Assembly: GCA_050084515.1 (NCBI GenBank)
Contig: CM114274.1
Coordinates: 10,044,001-10,108,000 of the forward strand
DNA length: 64,000 nt
From: Blasia pusilla
Lineage: Eukaryota > Marchantiophyta > Marchantiopsida > Blasiales
Direction of reading: 5' to 3'
Position numbers and translations under genes: made by a program. Positions within the stretch are counted from its first letter, which is position 1, and every line of letters begins with the position of its first letter. Positions 28,458 to 40,369 of this stretch are shown piece by piece. The notes under the pieces were generated by a model. The model did not search any database. It was not told where the DNA came from and saw only the letters and a program-made list of their open reading frames with translations.

Positions 28458-29339
28458 TTCTTGGAATTTATCTACCTTGATTCCACCTATTAATCGTGTA
28501 TAATGGACCGCAACTTACTGCCTAGTTAGCTCAGCCTTGTTGAATTGAACTCCTTTTTGTTTCATGATTTCTTTCTGGATACTTGAAGCGAATGCATTAT
28601 AAATAGAGAGTCAGACTTATTCACCAAATGCATACTTAATGAGCAGAGTAACTAACATATGCATAAATATATTGCATGTTTGGTCCACATACCTATCGCA
28701 AGTGGCTGATTTTTCAACTCAAAAATGATGTTGCTCAAAGCTCTCTTTGATCAATCACTCGACTTATCTGCCAACTGGAAATCTCGTCACCCCAATGAGA
28801 GTGGTCCAACCCTAAACTAATAGCATATTTTAACTAGGAGTCAATTGGTGGAACAATTTAAACATTAGTTTCCTCATGAAGTTGAGGCATGTCATGTAGA
28901 ATCATCTAGGCAAAGTCTACATAGGACTTTAGTACCTAATGACAAAATCATTAGTAATATGATTGAGTTGTGTTGGATGACAGCCGCAGGCTATTTAAAC
29001 AACTTTGGTTGTATAAATTATTTGATATGGACAACAAGAGTGCACTTTGTAGTTCACTAATACTCAAAATTGATTTAAGCCTTAGAAGCAATATTACAAA
29101 CCTGATTACCGCGTTGAATGTGGTGATCAACACGTACAATTGCGCTGCTGGCAAAGGATGAAGTTAATCATCTGAGCTATTGTCATTCAACCACTATTGA
29201 AAATGGACATATCCGATGCAATCTCATATCAATGATTTGTAGTAGGCGAGGCGTTAGCATTGAGCATTCATCTATTACTATAACCTTAGCATCTCTTAGT
29301 CGACTATACTTATCACTAGTTGTGTACATTCTAAGTAGT

Positions 29340-30293
29340 CGTGGTTGGTGGCTAGGTTAGTTGGGGTAATTTGGAAAATATCAAGTGGGTAAAAGAGGAT
29401 ATTTTGGAAGAGATAAGAGGAAATCTACTTGTGTCAAAATGTGATTCGCTAAGCCTTGAGAGGAAGCCATATGACACAAGATAAGATAAGCTCTATTTCG
29501 TACTCTTGTGGATCCCTTGTGAGTATATAAAGAGTAGGGACCTTCAAGGGTTCATCACCTTCTATTCCACATCTTGAGTATCTCGTGTCTCTCTTGAGTG
29601 TATGGCTTTGGGATTGCTTGCTCTTCCAATGAAAGTGGATCACCCCTCTTGGGAGAGTAACTTGATCATGGTCTATTCTTCGAGAGGTTTCTAGAGTGTG
29701 ATGTGTGTGTGTGTGTGGAGATGAGAGGTTTGTCACCTTAGAGGAGTTTAGTCATACTAAAATAGTGAATATTTTGGCTTGTTACTTCCCCAATGAGAGT
29801 GGATTAGCCCTCTTGGGAGAATAATTCCGCCAAAATCCATTTTGAGGAGAGAAAAGAATGTCTGTCAAGTATGGATAGGGATGGAGCACGAGTTGTGTCC
29901 GACTTTCCTTTCCTCAATCCATACCATATCAAGGTACTCTTTGTAGATAGACTCTGGTTCACTCGATATTTAGTTTATCATTTTGGGGAGGCGTTCATGA
30001 ACCAGGTCATGCAATCTCCAACTCCGATGATTCTTCCTATCGTCACATATGGAAGGATATGGGATTATACTTTGTATGTCCTTATATAGCGACCCATGGA
30101 TATCAATAGGCTGCTCAGTAGGGTTTAACACTAGTTGTGATATCGTGTACAAGGCGTAAAATAATTTATAGGGATTTTATAGGTATGGGAATGATCGCCT
30201 CGGCACTTCCATTTCATCGTGAGAGAATGGAGAGTGTACATCATAATTTTGTATTGAAAAGGAGAACGTCTTAGAGAGTTCACCTTGCATCTT
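29340..30293 (+). mobile_element. Family W LTR fragment, second copy
   Basis: It matches 20548-21536 with few differences, including the TATATAAA and the doubled CCAATGARAGTGGAT motif. The first 230 bp or so and the last 50 bp of the W block are absent. No internal domain of an element is recognisable next to it. Confidence 0.75.
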
Positions 30294-31109
30294 GACTATG
30301 AATATCTTGCTCGAAGAAATCGATACCAAGATAGGTTTTCTAGGATGTGAGTATTTACTGCATACTTGGATAGGTATGTATAAAAATCTTCATCTAGAAG
30401 GTGCAGATGTTTCTTTTTCAGTTGGTAAAGTTCTCTGTTAAGAATAAAAGAACGGCTAGAGGATGCCAAGGCAATAGATTGTCGAAGCTGGTGCATTATA
30501 AGAGTATATGATTTATATAGTGTAAAAGCAGTGAACAATTGCTTTCACACTATACAAAAATAGTCATTGAATGAACATTGACCAGTAAACCAACCTCTTA
30601 GATATGGGAACATGAAAGGGAAGTCCCATGTTTCAATATCCTGTTTTGCATCAGCTAAAATCCCATTTCTGTCACTCAAAAATTGTTCCTTGACTTGCGT
30701 ATGTTCTCAAAGATAAACACTTCCAGTGTGAAAGATATCATATGATTTCCTCCTCTTAACAGACAGGGAATATTGTACATCTTGCAGCGCATTAAGCTCT
30801 GTACTATATGAGTCTACTGCCATACTATGAGTAAGTTGTCATTTCTCTTGGGAAAATTTCAAACTTGTTTCCACACTAGAGAATGGTAGGATTACAAGCC
30901 CAAGTCTAGGAGTTGATACATCGATTAGAGGTATGTATTGTGCAAATAGTTCGTTCACTCTCACCTTCACAAGGAGAATATTTATCCCTTATCAATATAG
31001 GAAGTCAATATCATATATCAAAGGTTGCTTTATATTCCATGCAATAAGTGGGCAGTCAAGAAGTGAGTCAACTTGGAAACTTTTTGTATGAAATCCGTTT
31101 TACTTTGTT

Positions 31110-31580
31110 TCAATTCCTAGGTGAGAATCGACAAGCGATAATAGTTGCAGATACATCGCGTGGCTTCACCACCAATTTATCTTGTATGTAAGAAGGAGTC
31201 ATGTAGATGTTATGTTTAGTTAGAGGTGTTGTGCCCTTGCATTGTATACACACATAGAATTTCCCTAGTGAAGGTATTATGTATTGTGCATATATCCATT
31301 GCAAAGCGCATATATCGAGAGCAATTTTATCGAGTCTTTCTTGCTCCTTTCTCGTAAGTTTGTTATAGGTCTCCATGAGTAGATCGTGGAAAACAACATT
31401 TCTTTCTGCCTCCTTCATCTCAAACATTTCCTTTTCTTGGCTCTGGTACCACCCGGAACAAAACATGGCAAGCATGGCTTTCCAATTATCATTAATTCCC
31501 TTTGGGGGTTGTTTTCCTAGTTTTAAAAGCGTGGAATGAAAAACTCTAATTAATGCAGTTGTAAGGCGGATATGTGTCAA
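31110..31580 (-). CDS. Hypothetical ORF, 156 aa, or exon remnant
   Basis: This is the longest uninterrupted frame in this AT-rich region. Its product is rich in charged helices: NDNWKAMLAMFCSGWYQSQE, then FHDLLMETYNKLTRKEQERL, then ICALQWIYAQYIIPSLGKF. It has no signal peptide or recognised motif. It may be an exon of a decayed gene or part of an unknown element; a true start and splice sites were not established. Confidence 0.3.
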   Translation of the reverse strand: MTHIRLTTALIRVFHSTLLKLGKQPPKGINDNWKAMLAMFCSGWYQSQEKEMFEMKEAERNVVFHDLLMETYNKLTRKEQERLDKIALDICALQWIYAQYIIPSLGKFYVCIQCKGTTPLTKHNIYMTPSYIQDKLVVKPRDVSATIIACRFSPRN

Positions 31581-33247
31581 TTTCTATGACAATCATCTTG
31601 AGTTGGCTAGTTCCATAACAAATTGTTCCACAATACCCAATCATTTCATGTTTTCTATGAAGGTTTAGCATTATTGTTGCCCAACTTTCAATATCACGTC
31701 AATATTGGGCCAAATCCTGTTGACATGTTTTCTCTGGATCTTTCTACTAAGGATCAGCCTACATCTTGCTCGTGTTCTGCATGCTCTAAGCCTATTATAA
31801 TTTGATAAGCTAGGATTTCTAAGCCGGGAATACCCCCTTGTTCTACCTATCTGTTACGAGGAACATATGCTTACACAACAAGGTAAGTGGTACACTAGCT
31901 ACATGAAGTGAAATGACTAGAGGGCGATTGCTTTAGCCACTATCTAGAAATGTGAGCAGCAATGCTCTTTTGGGGTAAGAAATAGTATGCATGTTTTATA
32001 GGGTTTAGGCATTAGGTGTCAAAAACATGGCTAAATGGAGATTCTCTTTGGTTTGAGCTAGTTTATAAGATCCACAAAATCAAGTATCACCATAACAAAG
32101 CATGAAGTAGCTACCTCATAAGCATGAATAGTGCAGTTTTTGTAAACAAATATAACCATTGAGAAACATGTAAGTACATCACTTCAATGGCCCATTCCTG
32201 ATACAATGATAAATGCAAAATTTTAAATCATGCAACAAACTACTCAAGTATTTCCAAGGTACCAAAAAATTTATGAGACTAACAATTCACATCTATTCGT
32301 GAATCAACACTTGGATATAACAAATATTACAGTTATAAAACCATCTAACCTAATTAGTAAATAGCAAAAATACAGAGAACATGAATCTCAGACAACAGAA
32401 CAGGACCAGTATAAGAGGACAAATACCGGAATGCATGAGCATATTTCAAAGTATGTTGTGTCCAACTACTGGTAAGCAACACACATTGGCGAATGTTAAA
32501 ATCCATGATAAACACTTGCTATAGATATCCATCATACACAGAATATTGGCCTCCACTATCACACTATAGAAAATATTTGGGCTACTCAAACATAATTAAA
32601 AATGCTAAGCTAGTCTACTAGACTCCATTAAGTGAATCTAGACCTTTACCCATGGGTTGCTAGAACCTTATGTAGGATGTCAACTTTAAGACAATGCAAG
32701 TCAACAAAACAAATCATGGATACACACAACAAGTTATTGTGTATATTGGTATGCTTTGTACACATACGCTATCCACATCAAGCGGATCATGCCATGTAAA
32801 TTGAAACTGACAATTATATGGGGACTTGAGATCAAAATTATTGTTGTTGCAAGAAGTGCCTCCATAAAACTCATACTAGGGGTTTAATATGGTGGGCTAG
32901 CCCACTTTGGTGCATGAAAGAACCTAGTAGACACAAGTCCAACATTTATGTTTCAACACATTGCAACTATTCATAACGACTCAAAGTTGAATACAAGAAA
33001 TTATTGTGCATGTACCAACCTTCATGTAGATGTCTTACCCACAACAATACACCATGTGTGTAGTAAACAAATCTATGCTTTATTTTTTAAAGGTGCCTTC
33101 ATGACATGTTGCTTCAGACTAAAGCTTGATGAACTACTATATTCAATGTATAAGAAAGTAAGAAATTGCACCATAGAATGAAATCAATAATGTTGCTAAT
33201 TCATAAAGATCCTAAAAATATTGAGGAACAGTTTAGCATGGTGATTC

Positions 33248-33430
33248 TTATTGTAGTGTGCCAAAGAGATGAGGAATATTGCGAATGGCATATCCACATA
33301 AAAAATCGTAGAAATCGCCATTGCCGAAGTACCTAATACTTAAACGAGACATCGAATCACAACCAAAATCCCATGATGTCTCTTGATATTGCAAACCACT
33401 ATTGAGCTCAAGCCCAAAGCGGATGTCCAT
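33248..33430 (-). pseudogene. Unrecognised coding-like patch
   Basis: The frame reads in from upstream of the Met (CPNGGLDKIRTGCGLELLG) and continues ETSWDFGCDSMSRLSIRYFG to a stop. Composition is protein-like. No family is recognised, and the patch may belong with those at 31.1 and 28.1 kb on the same strand. Confidence 0.2.
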
Positions 33431-35457
33431 TCCTAAAAGCTCAAGACCACAACCAGTACGGATCTTGTCGAGACCTCCATTAGGACAAGGTGTCGTTTGT
33501 TACTCTCCTACTTGATCTCAAATCTCCACACTGCTGCGAAGTCTATATCTCTCTTGACCAAGCACGAGATGCCACCTGTGAGCAAGGTTGCATGTGGACA
33601 AAGTCCGTGTCCATGGAAATGTCCATGTCCGTAGACACGTCTGTCCTATGGAAGGACTTGTCCGTATGGGCCCCACCTTTCCCTTCTTTCTCAATCCCCT
33701 TACTTGCCTTCGTGTTCTATACTCCCCCATTTCTTCTTCCCTCCACCTCAACTCCCTCCCACCTCATTTCTCCTTTCATCATGTTCTTGCCTTCCATCAT
33801 GGACTAAAAGTGTGGGTCCCACCTCTTGGAACCCATGTCTGTGGACATATCCAAACTTTTCCGTTCATGTCCGTTTTTGTGCAACCGTGCCTGTGAGGCT
33901 ACTACACTACGTGCGACTCTCCTATTGTGTGCTCATCTGCTACGCTAATAAGGCCTCTAGTAGACACTTCCGTAGCCCAGGGCAAAGACCACACATGGCG
34001 TTGTCCAAGAAGAATTGGACTTGACAATGTCATTGGACTAAGAGCTCAAAGATCTGCATCGCTAACAGTTCCGAAGAGAGACTCAGTAGTTTCCCCTAGA
34101 CACTATGGCAAACAACAACTGACGGCTACGACAAGAATTTACACAATCAATCATCGGTTTGGATCTTAGTACATTTGTGCATTAGAGTGTAAGTAGCGAT
34201 TATAATTTAGGCAGTACAACCCTAGAATATTTCAGGGTTTGCGTCGAGGATCTCTATGTTTCGGGAAGGCGATGGCTAAATATTTCTTGCGATGTAAACA
34301 ATTTTCTATGTTTTAATCAACATGTTCAAATCCTTGATTGTCTCACTCTCTACTGCCCTTAATGAACACACTGCATCCAGTAAGTACTACTTCTTTCAGC
34401 CTTACAACCAATGACCCCACACTTTGCTTGAAGTGTGCTTGATAATCAAAGTAGACACAAAGTGATTGAGCAAGGACGAGCGCAATGGCGGTAGTTGCAA
34501 AAGCGGGAGGTATTTTTGGAGTTTAGGGTGCGAAGCTCATAAGATGCAGGAGCGGGTGCAATGTCCGATGGGGATGACTTAATTGCGCAGTAGAGTTAAG
34601 ATCAAAGGAAAAAACGCAAAAGAAACCCAAGCATGGGCCGTACCCGGGTTGCTCGAGCTACGTAAACTCGCTCGCAAAGTACTCTTATTGTAGAAAATGC
34701 TGCTTACGGATCGATGCTTTGTGCACACAAAAGCACAGTCGCAATGTAACTCACTCTATCTAGAAAATAGAGTATGGTACATGCAGAGACGCATTTATGG
34801 TGTTGCTGCAACATGAGGCAATAACATTGAGAGTCAACTCTTACCTCAACACAAGTATGGCTTTGTAGGAGGGGAACCACCCAACTGCACTTTACAGAGC
34901 TCTGCTTAACACAGATAGAAAAGAAAACAACGCTAGATACTAAAATAACTTTTCATCTCATAGAGATAATAGATATAATTGATTGATATATTCATCTATT
35001 TTTTTCCTCTTCTTGAGAAATATACTTGCCAAGATAATTTATTCAAAATTCATGTTAAATCTTTTTATGGCCCCAAATATCATAACTCTTTTTTAGGTAT
35101 TTTTAAGTGTGCCAAAATAACCCTTTGGATAGACTCTTCTCTCAACAAATTCTACACTAGCGTTTGATCCAAAATATAGCTTTTAAAAAAAAATCTAGAG
35201 CTTTCTAAGTGTGTTGAAGCTCTTAAGCACACCACAACATCCTTCTCTCAACATGGACAATGCAATCCTAAATGTCGTGTCATGTACAAAAGTGACAGAT
35301 GCTTGTGGTACACTATTTTGTATTTGTTTGGCGATTTAATTTTCTCATGCAACACGTTATTTTTGCTTGGAATAAGCTTAAAGTTTTCCAATAATCAAGC
35401 TCGTCAATCAATTTTGTGAGGATGATCTAAAACTCTAAAATAACTACCTGCGAGTTG

Positions 35458-36098
35458 TGTCGTGAGCATACACATCGCTACACAACATATATCACTGTCA
35501 CCGAACACACACACAAACACGCACGATCCCATGCTAACTCATGGCATCCAAACAAGGAGACAAGAAGTACTAAAATATCTCCAATAAGGTAAGATCCAAT
35601 CTCTCTCTACACCATCTCACACCATAGTTCTCAAAGGTGTTCACTCTCTCTCATGTCAAACCAAACCCATTCTCCTAATGAGAGGCTTGGATTACACTCA
35701 CAAGGTAAGGGACCATAGCTCCGCTACCTTATGCTAAGAGGTTCAACAAATAGAGAATGAGCTCTCAAGCTTTCTCTCCTTGAGGTATACCCCTCCCCTC
35801 TCCCAAGCTCTCTCCATGATAACCTATTCTCCCAAGTCACCTCCTTGGCTCTTGACCTGATGTAGGAGGTCAAGGGTCACTTATCAAAAATAGAAAGTCG
35901 AGCATATACTCAAAATAGTACTTACCTAAAATAGTAAGTTTCTCAATATGGCTCCAAATGAGCCGAAACGAAGGGGAAACCTGCTCTCTCAGGTTTCTCG
36001 GGGCCTCGGCAGGTCATCCTCGACCTATTGAGCGTGTCCTCCACTACTCACGAAGGTGCTCTACTAGATCTTACCGATCTATTCTAAAAGACGTGACA
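35458..36098 (-). mobile_element. Family Y LTR (about 640 bp), next to E2 3' end
   Basis: Read on the minus strand it begins TGTCACGTCTTTTAGG and ends CACGACA, so both TG and CA termini are present. GTTG occurs on both sides (35454-35457 and 36099-36102), a possible 4-bp target duplication. Its last 130 bp repeat the E2 3' terminal block that precedes it. No internal domain follows, so it reads as a solo LTR. Confidence 0.65.
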
Positions 36099-36434
36099 GT
36101 TGTCGTGTGCATACACATCGCTACTCAACATACGTTGCTCTTACTGAACACACACACACACACAAACACACACGATCCCATGCTAACTCATGGCATCCAA
36201 ATAACGAGACAAGAAGTACTAAAATATCTCCAATCGCCCCCCTAGCTGATGGTTACGTCCCTCTAACTCTAGATAGCCCTTTATCCCTACCTATCATGAC
36301 ATACATCTCTAGGACGCTAAGAGCAGAAAGGCCGGGTGCTCATGTAGCCCCATTGTTAGTCGCCTTCCTATCATCCATGTCACAGAAAAAGTCAAATTGA
36401 AACCTACCTGGTATCTCCTCTATGTACATCTAGG

Positions 36435-36590
36435 ACACATCCATCATCCCCGAGGAACCCTAGTTACAGGTGTTGTCAGACATGCCATATGCCAACCTCT
36501 TGAACATCCATCACAGACCAGCATCGTGGCCGCACCACGAGCACAACAACCACACAATATACAACGCAAGCCTGCAACAACTACTATTGA
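36435..36590 (-). pseudogene. E2 PHD finger at integrase C-terminus
   Basis: The C4HC3 pattern is complete: LRCILCG, CDGC, GWHMAC and WMCPRCT before the terminal TAG. The one defect is a TGA just before the Trp. PHD fingers of this form usually bind histone H3 tails; the aromatic/acidic residues that decide methyl-lysine preference cannot be judged here. In an integrase it may steer insertion to particular chromatin, as chromodomains do in chromoviruses (inference). Confidence 0.8.
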
Positions 36591-37700
36591 GCTCAGATCT
36601 AGTGTACCATCAATGTTAGGAAGGTGACATGGTGCACAATTACGCACATGGTCCTTCCATACCACACCATCGCGTCCCTCCAGCAAGAGAACACGGGATG
36701 GCAAAATGTCACGCACTCTCACGATAGTGCGCCCTGCAATCACATCCAACGTTGTCGGTGCCGTCTGCTGCAAGTAGACATAATCTCCCTGATGAAACCT
36801 CCGGATAGTTGGTCGATAACCACCACCCCGAATAGTCGCATACCTCAACGTATCCCGATGCTGCACAATCGCCAAGTTCTTGAACGTCATGGGTTCCACT
36901 CTCCGAAACAACTCAGCCCTATGAGAACATGCTCGCATCCATACATCTAGCATCTCACCAACATTTCGACGAATGGCGGTAGGTAAATCTGGCTCTCAGC
37001 CATAAAGTAGCAAGTACGGTGAAAAAGACGCTAAGGATGCCTGCCTTCTGAATCTATATCCCATTGCCAACCATGGCAATTGGATGTCCCAATCTCCTAG
37101 GTGACCTCTCTGCAAGCCATACTTGCATAAACCCCTCTTCACCGTGTGCACAACTCTCTCCGCTAATCCATCCGCCTCAGGATGATCTCGCGAAGTCGTG
37201 CGATGGCGGATCACGCGAAGTCGTGCGATGGCGCCTAATCTCACAAGGCATGGAACTCACAGCAAAACTTGGTACCCTGATGTGTCAGCACCTCAGTGGG
37301 TGCACCATCATGACTCAGCACTCTGTCAAGGAAGGCATAAGCTACTCCCTCACTCGCTTTGTCAGGCAATGCAACCAACTCGATCCACTTCGAGAAATGC
37401 TCGACCATTACCAACACATAACGACTGTGATGCTCCATCAAAGGCAAAGGTCCTGCAAGATTCAATCTCCATCTATATCCTAAGCCCATGATCGGTAATG
37501 GATGCAATTGTAGACTCGGAGCATTGAACGATGCTCGGACCCAATCACACACCATGCACCTGGTTACAAACTGCTAAACGTCAGTCTGCATGCCTCGCCA
37601 CCAATACTGAATCTGGAGCAAGTTGTATGTCTGCTTCACCCCAAAGTGACCCAACTCCTCGTGGGCATGCTGTACTAGTTCTGCTCTCTAAAAAGGATGC
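36591..37700 (-). pseudogene. E2 integrase
   Basis: The zinc-binding part ends in CMVCDWVRASFNAP. The core reads YRWRLNLAGPLP, where the first catalytic Asp is now Asn, then VLTHQGTKFCCEF, where the second Asp is now His, and HPEADGLAERVV, which keeps the Glu. Two catalytic acids are lost, so this integrase would be inactive even without the frame breaks. A short local duplication (GATCWCGCGAAGTCGTGCGA) lies at 37184-37226. Confidence 0.82.
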
Positions 37701-38026
37701 GGCACTACGCGTACTTTGCCATCCTCCCAAACCCTCAAAATATGTGTCCCCTCCCAACGGAACCGTTTGGCGCGCTGTAGGATCCAATCCGGCTCTCTAG
37801 CACCCACGGTGCTCACAACGCTGCCAGTACGAAGGTACTCCAAGACTACTCCATCATCATGAATATCTCGGCCACTTTTCATGTCCTCATTGGTCTCGGG
37901 ATCCAAGGACTCTCCACTAGACCTCGCCATTGAAGTCTTCACACTTTGGCTTTCCATAACCAACATGCCTAATAGGCTGAGGCGTGCCATCCTGGCACGT
38001 GACTCCTCATCACTCTCTCCATGCCA

Positions 38027-39396
38027 TCAAGCTTCAGTCGTATCTCGCTGACTCAGGCATGGGTTACGACTCAACCCATCTGCATCTTGGTTGAACATCC
38101 CTGGTCTATGTACCACATGAAAATCATACTCCAGGAACAACAGAGCCCATCTTGCAAGCTTCCCTATAAGCTTGTCGGACTCCATCAACCGCTTCAGTGG
38201 TTGATTATCAATGATGATAGTAAAGGGGTTGCCAAATAAGTAACACCTGAAATGTGCCACAATCCACACCGCAGCCAAACACTCATCCTCATATGAGATG
38301 TACTTTGCCTCTACAGAATTGTGCGAGCGGCTAGCGTAAGCCACCACGAACTCTCTATCCTCATCATCATCTTGGGTGAGCACCACTCCAAGCCCCAACA
38401 TGCTCCAATCTGTGTGCAATTGGAAAGTACATCCCCCAATCGGTCTTCTCAAGATGGGCGCGGACGTCAACTTGTCCTTGAGCAAGTGAAATGCTCGCTC
38501 CTGCTCATCCCCCCAATGCCACTCGTGATCCACCTTGGTTAGCAAGGTTAGCAACTTCACAATCAAACTGAATCCCTTGACCTACCGCCGATAGAAGTCC
38601 GTCAATCCCATGAATGCACGAACACGGCTCACATCTGTAGGACGTGGAATGCGTGAGATAGCCTTTACCTTCGTCTGCTGAACACCAAGGCTCCTTGGGT
38701 ATATCGTATGACCCAAGTACTCAATCTGGTCGTGGAAGAACTTGCACTTGCATGGATGTAGCTTCAGCCCATGTAATTGCAATCGTCGAAACACCTCCTC
38801 TAGATGTTGCTCATGCTCCTCAACCGTGGCGCTAAAGACTACTATGTCATCAATATAACACCTAGCAAAATCCAGACCAGCCAAGATCCTATCCATGACC
38901 CTCTGAAACTCAACCACAGCGTTCTTTAACCCAAATGGTAAGAACCGCCACTAATACAAACAATCCTTCCGTGAGGATCGATGCCCCAAAATGTCGTCTT
39001 CTGCCTGTCCTCCAATCTGATAGGGAGCTGATGATATCCGACTCGCAAATCCAATGAACTAAAGTCCTTTGCGTGACCAATCGCATCAAAGATCTCCTCA
39101 GGGGTGGGCATGGCATACCTATCGGACTTTGTCTGCCGATTGATAGGTCGGTAATCCCCACACATCCGCCTATCCGTCAAGTTGCCATGCACATCCTTCT
39201 TGGCGGACATGACAATGGCAGATGCATACTCCCCATGCAACATCTTTACTAGTCCTGCTGCGACCAAGTCCTGGCTCCTACTCTGAATCATAGCCCTCTC
39301 TATGTCACTATATTTGTAGGGTTGTCGGAAGATCGGCGTATCACTGGACAACTCAATACCGATCCGTGGTCCCTTCAGCATACCCAAATCTTCCAT
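38027..39396 (-). pseudogene. E2 reverse transcriptase (second start) and RNase H
   Basis: RT reads from MEDLGMLKGPRIGIELSS through MCGDYRPINRQT and SSLDLRVGYHQLPI to YIDD (codons 38857-38846) and RVRAFMGLTDFYRR. RNase H carries LHTDWSMLGLGVVLTQ, DECLAAVWIVAHFRCYLFG and NQDADGLSR. As in E1, the YQWRF Gln is TAG, and a frame change follows near 38940. Confidence 0.85.
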
Positions 39397-39478
39397 GCTA
39401 AATGCAAAGCAACTCCTTTAACTCCTGAGGAATGGATGTATCCGGTGCCCCTCTCCTCCTGTCAACTTAGGGCCCATA

Positions 39479-40024
39479 TCAAGCTTCCAAGTCTCCATCG
39501 TGACTACGGTAGGACTCTCCAGCACGGGTATTGGTGGTTGCTATGGTGCAATCCCGTCTCCAACAACAACACTCGGCCGCTCTCCTCCGTGCCAATTGCA
39601 AACTCTGATCTCCTCCACATGCCGTCTTCTGCCTGTCCTCCAATCTGATAGAGAGCTTATGGTATCCGGCTCGCAAATCCAATGAACTAAAGACCTTTGC
39701 GTGACCAATCGCATCAAAGATCTCCTCAAGGGTGGGCATGGCATACCTATCGGACTTCATCTGCCGATTGATAGGTCGGTAATCCCCACACATCCGCTTA
39801 TCCATCCAGTTGCCATGCACATCCTTCTTGGCGGTCATGATAGTGGCAGATGCATACTCCCCATGCGACATCTCCACTAGTCCTGCTCCGACCAAGTCCT
39901 TGCTCCTACTCTGAATCAGAGGCCTCTCCATATCACTATACCTATAGGAACTTCGGAAGATCGGCTTATCACTCAACAACTCAATGCAGATCCCCGGTCC
40001 CTTCAGCGTACCCAAATCCTCCAT
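39479..40024 (-). repeat. Tandem duplication of linker and RT start in E2
   Basis: The RT N-terminal block (MEDLGTLKGPGICIELLS to LEDRQKTA) occurs here as an extra copy. At about 39620 it jumps within GGCA into the linker that normally precedes RT (CGGDQSLQL... to SHDGDLEA), after which the RT start appears again at 39396. The duplicated unit is about 600 bp. The linker copy before the first RT start lacks about 100 bp. Confidence 0.85.
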
Positions 40025-40369
40025 GCTAAACGCAAAGCAGCTCCTATAACTCCTGAGGAACTAATGTATCCGGCGCCGCTCTCCTCTTGTCAACTTAGGC
40101 CCCATATTTGGCTCCCAAGTCTCCATCGTGACTACGGTAGGACTCCACGGAACCATGCTCAATGTTGTGGCTATCATCTCCTGGCATACTTGCAAAACAT
40201 CCCAAGAAGTCCAAGGGTGTCTCTCCTGATCTCCCTTGGTGTGTAGATCTCCTTGGGTCTCACCCCTAGCCATTGCCTCCACTGTCTCAATAGGCATGGG
40301 GCTCACCAACGCAACCAATGTGATCTGTCGCGATCTCATATGACGTTGCTCAGCCACTCCCAAGCTGAG

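Larger units (their letters stand above)
25806..29339. other. AT-rich region with few features
   Basis: No complete gene is seen. A tandem duplication lies at 25882-26243. Weak minus-strand coding-like stretches occur at about 26808-27092 and 28109-28457; neither is recognised. Confidence 0.4.
30294..35457. other. AT-rich region, no confident gene
   Basis: Only two unrecognised minus-strand open frames (31110-31580, 33248-33430) stand out. 33.57-33.68 kb holds repeated TCCATGTCCGTAGACAC-like phrases, which recur weakly at about 52500-52555, so it is probably old repeat sequence. Confidence 0.4.

Noticed and set aside
36120-36180. CA-repeat blocks as a possible CRISPR-like array
   Set aside because: They are CA/TG microsatellites within element ends, without regular spacers, and the genome is a plant.
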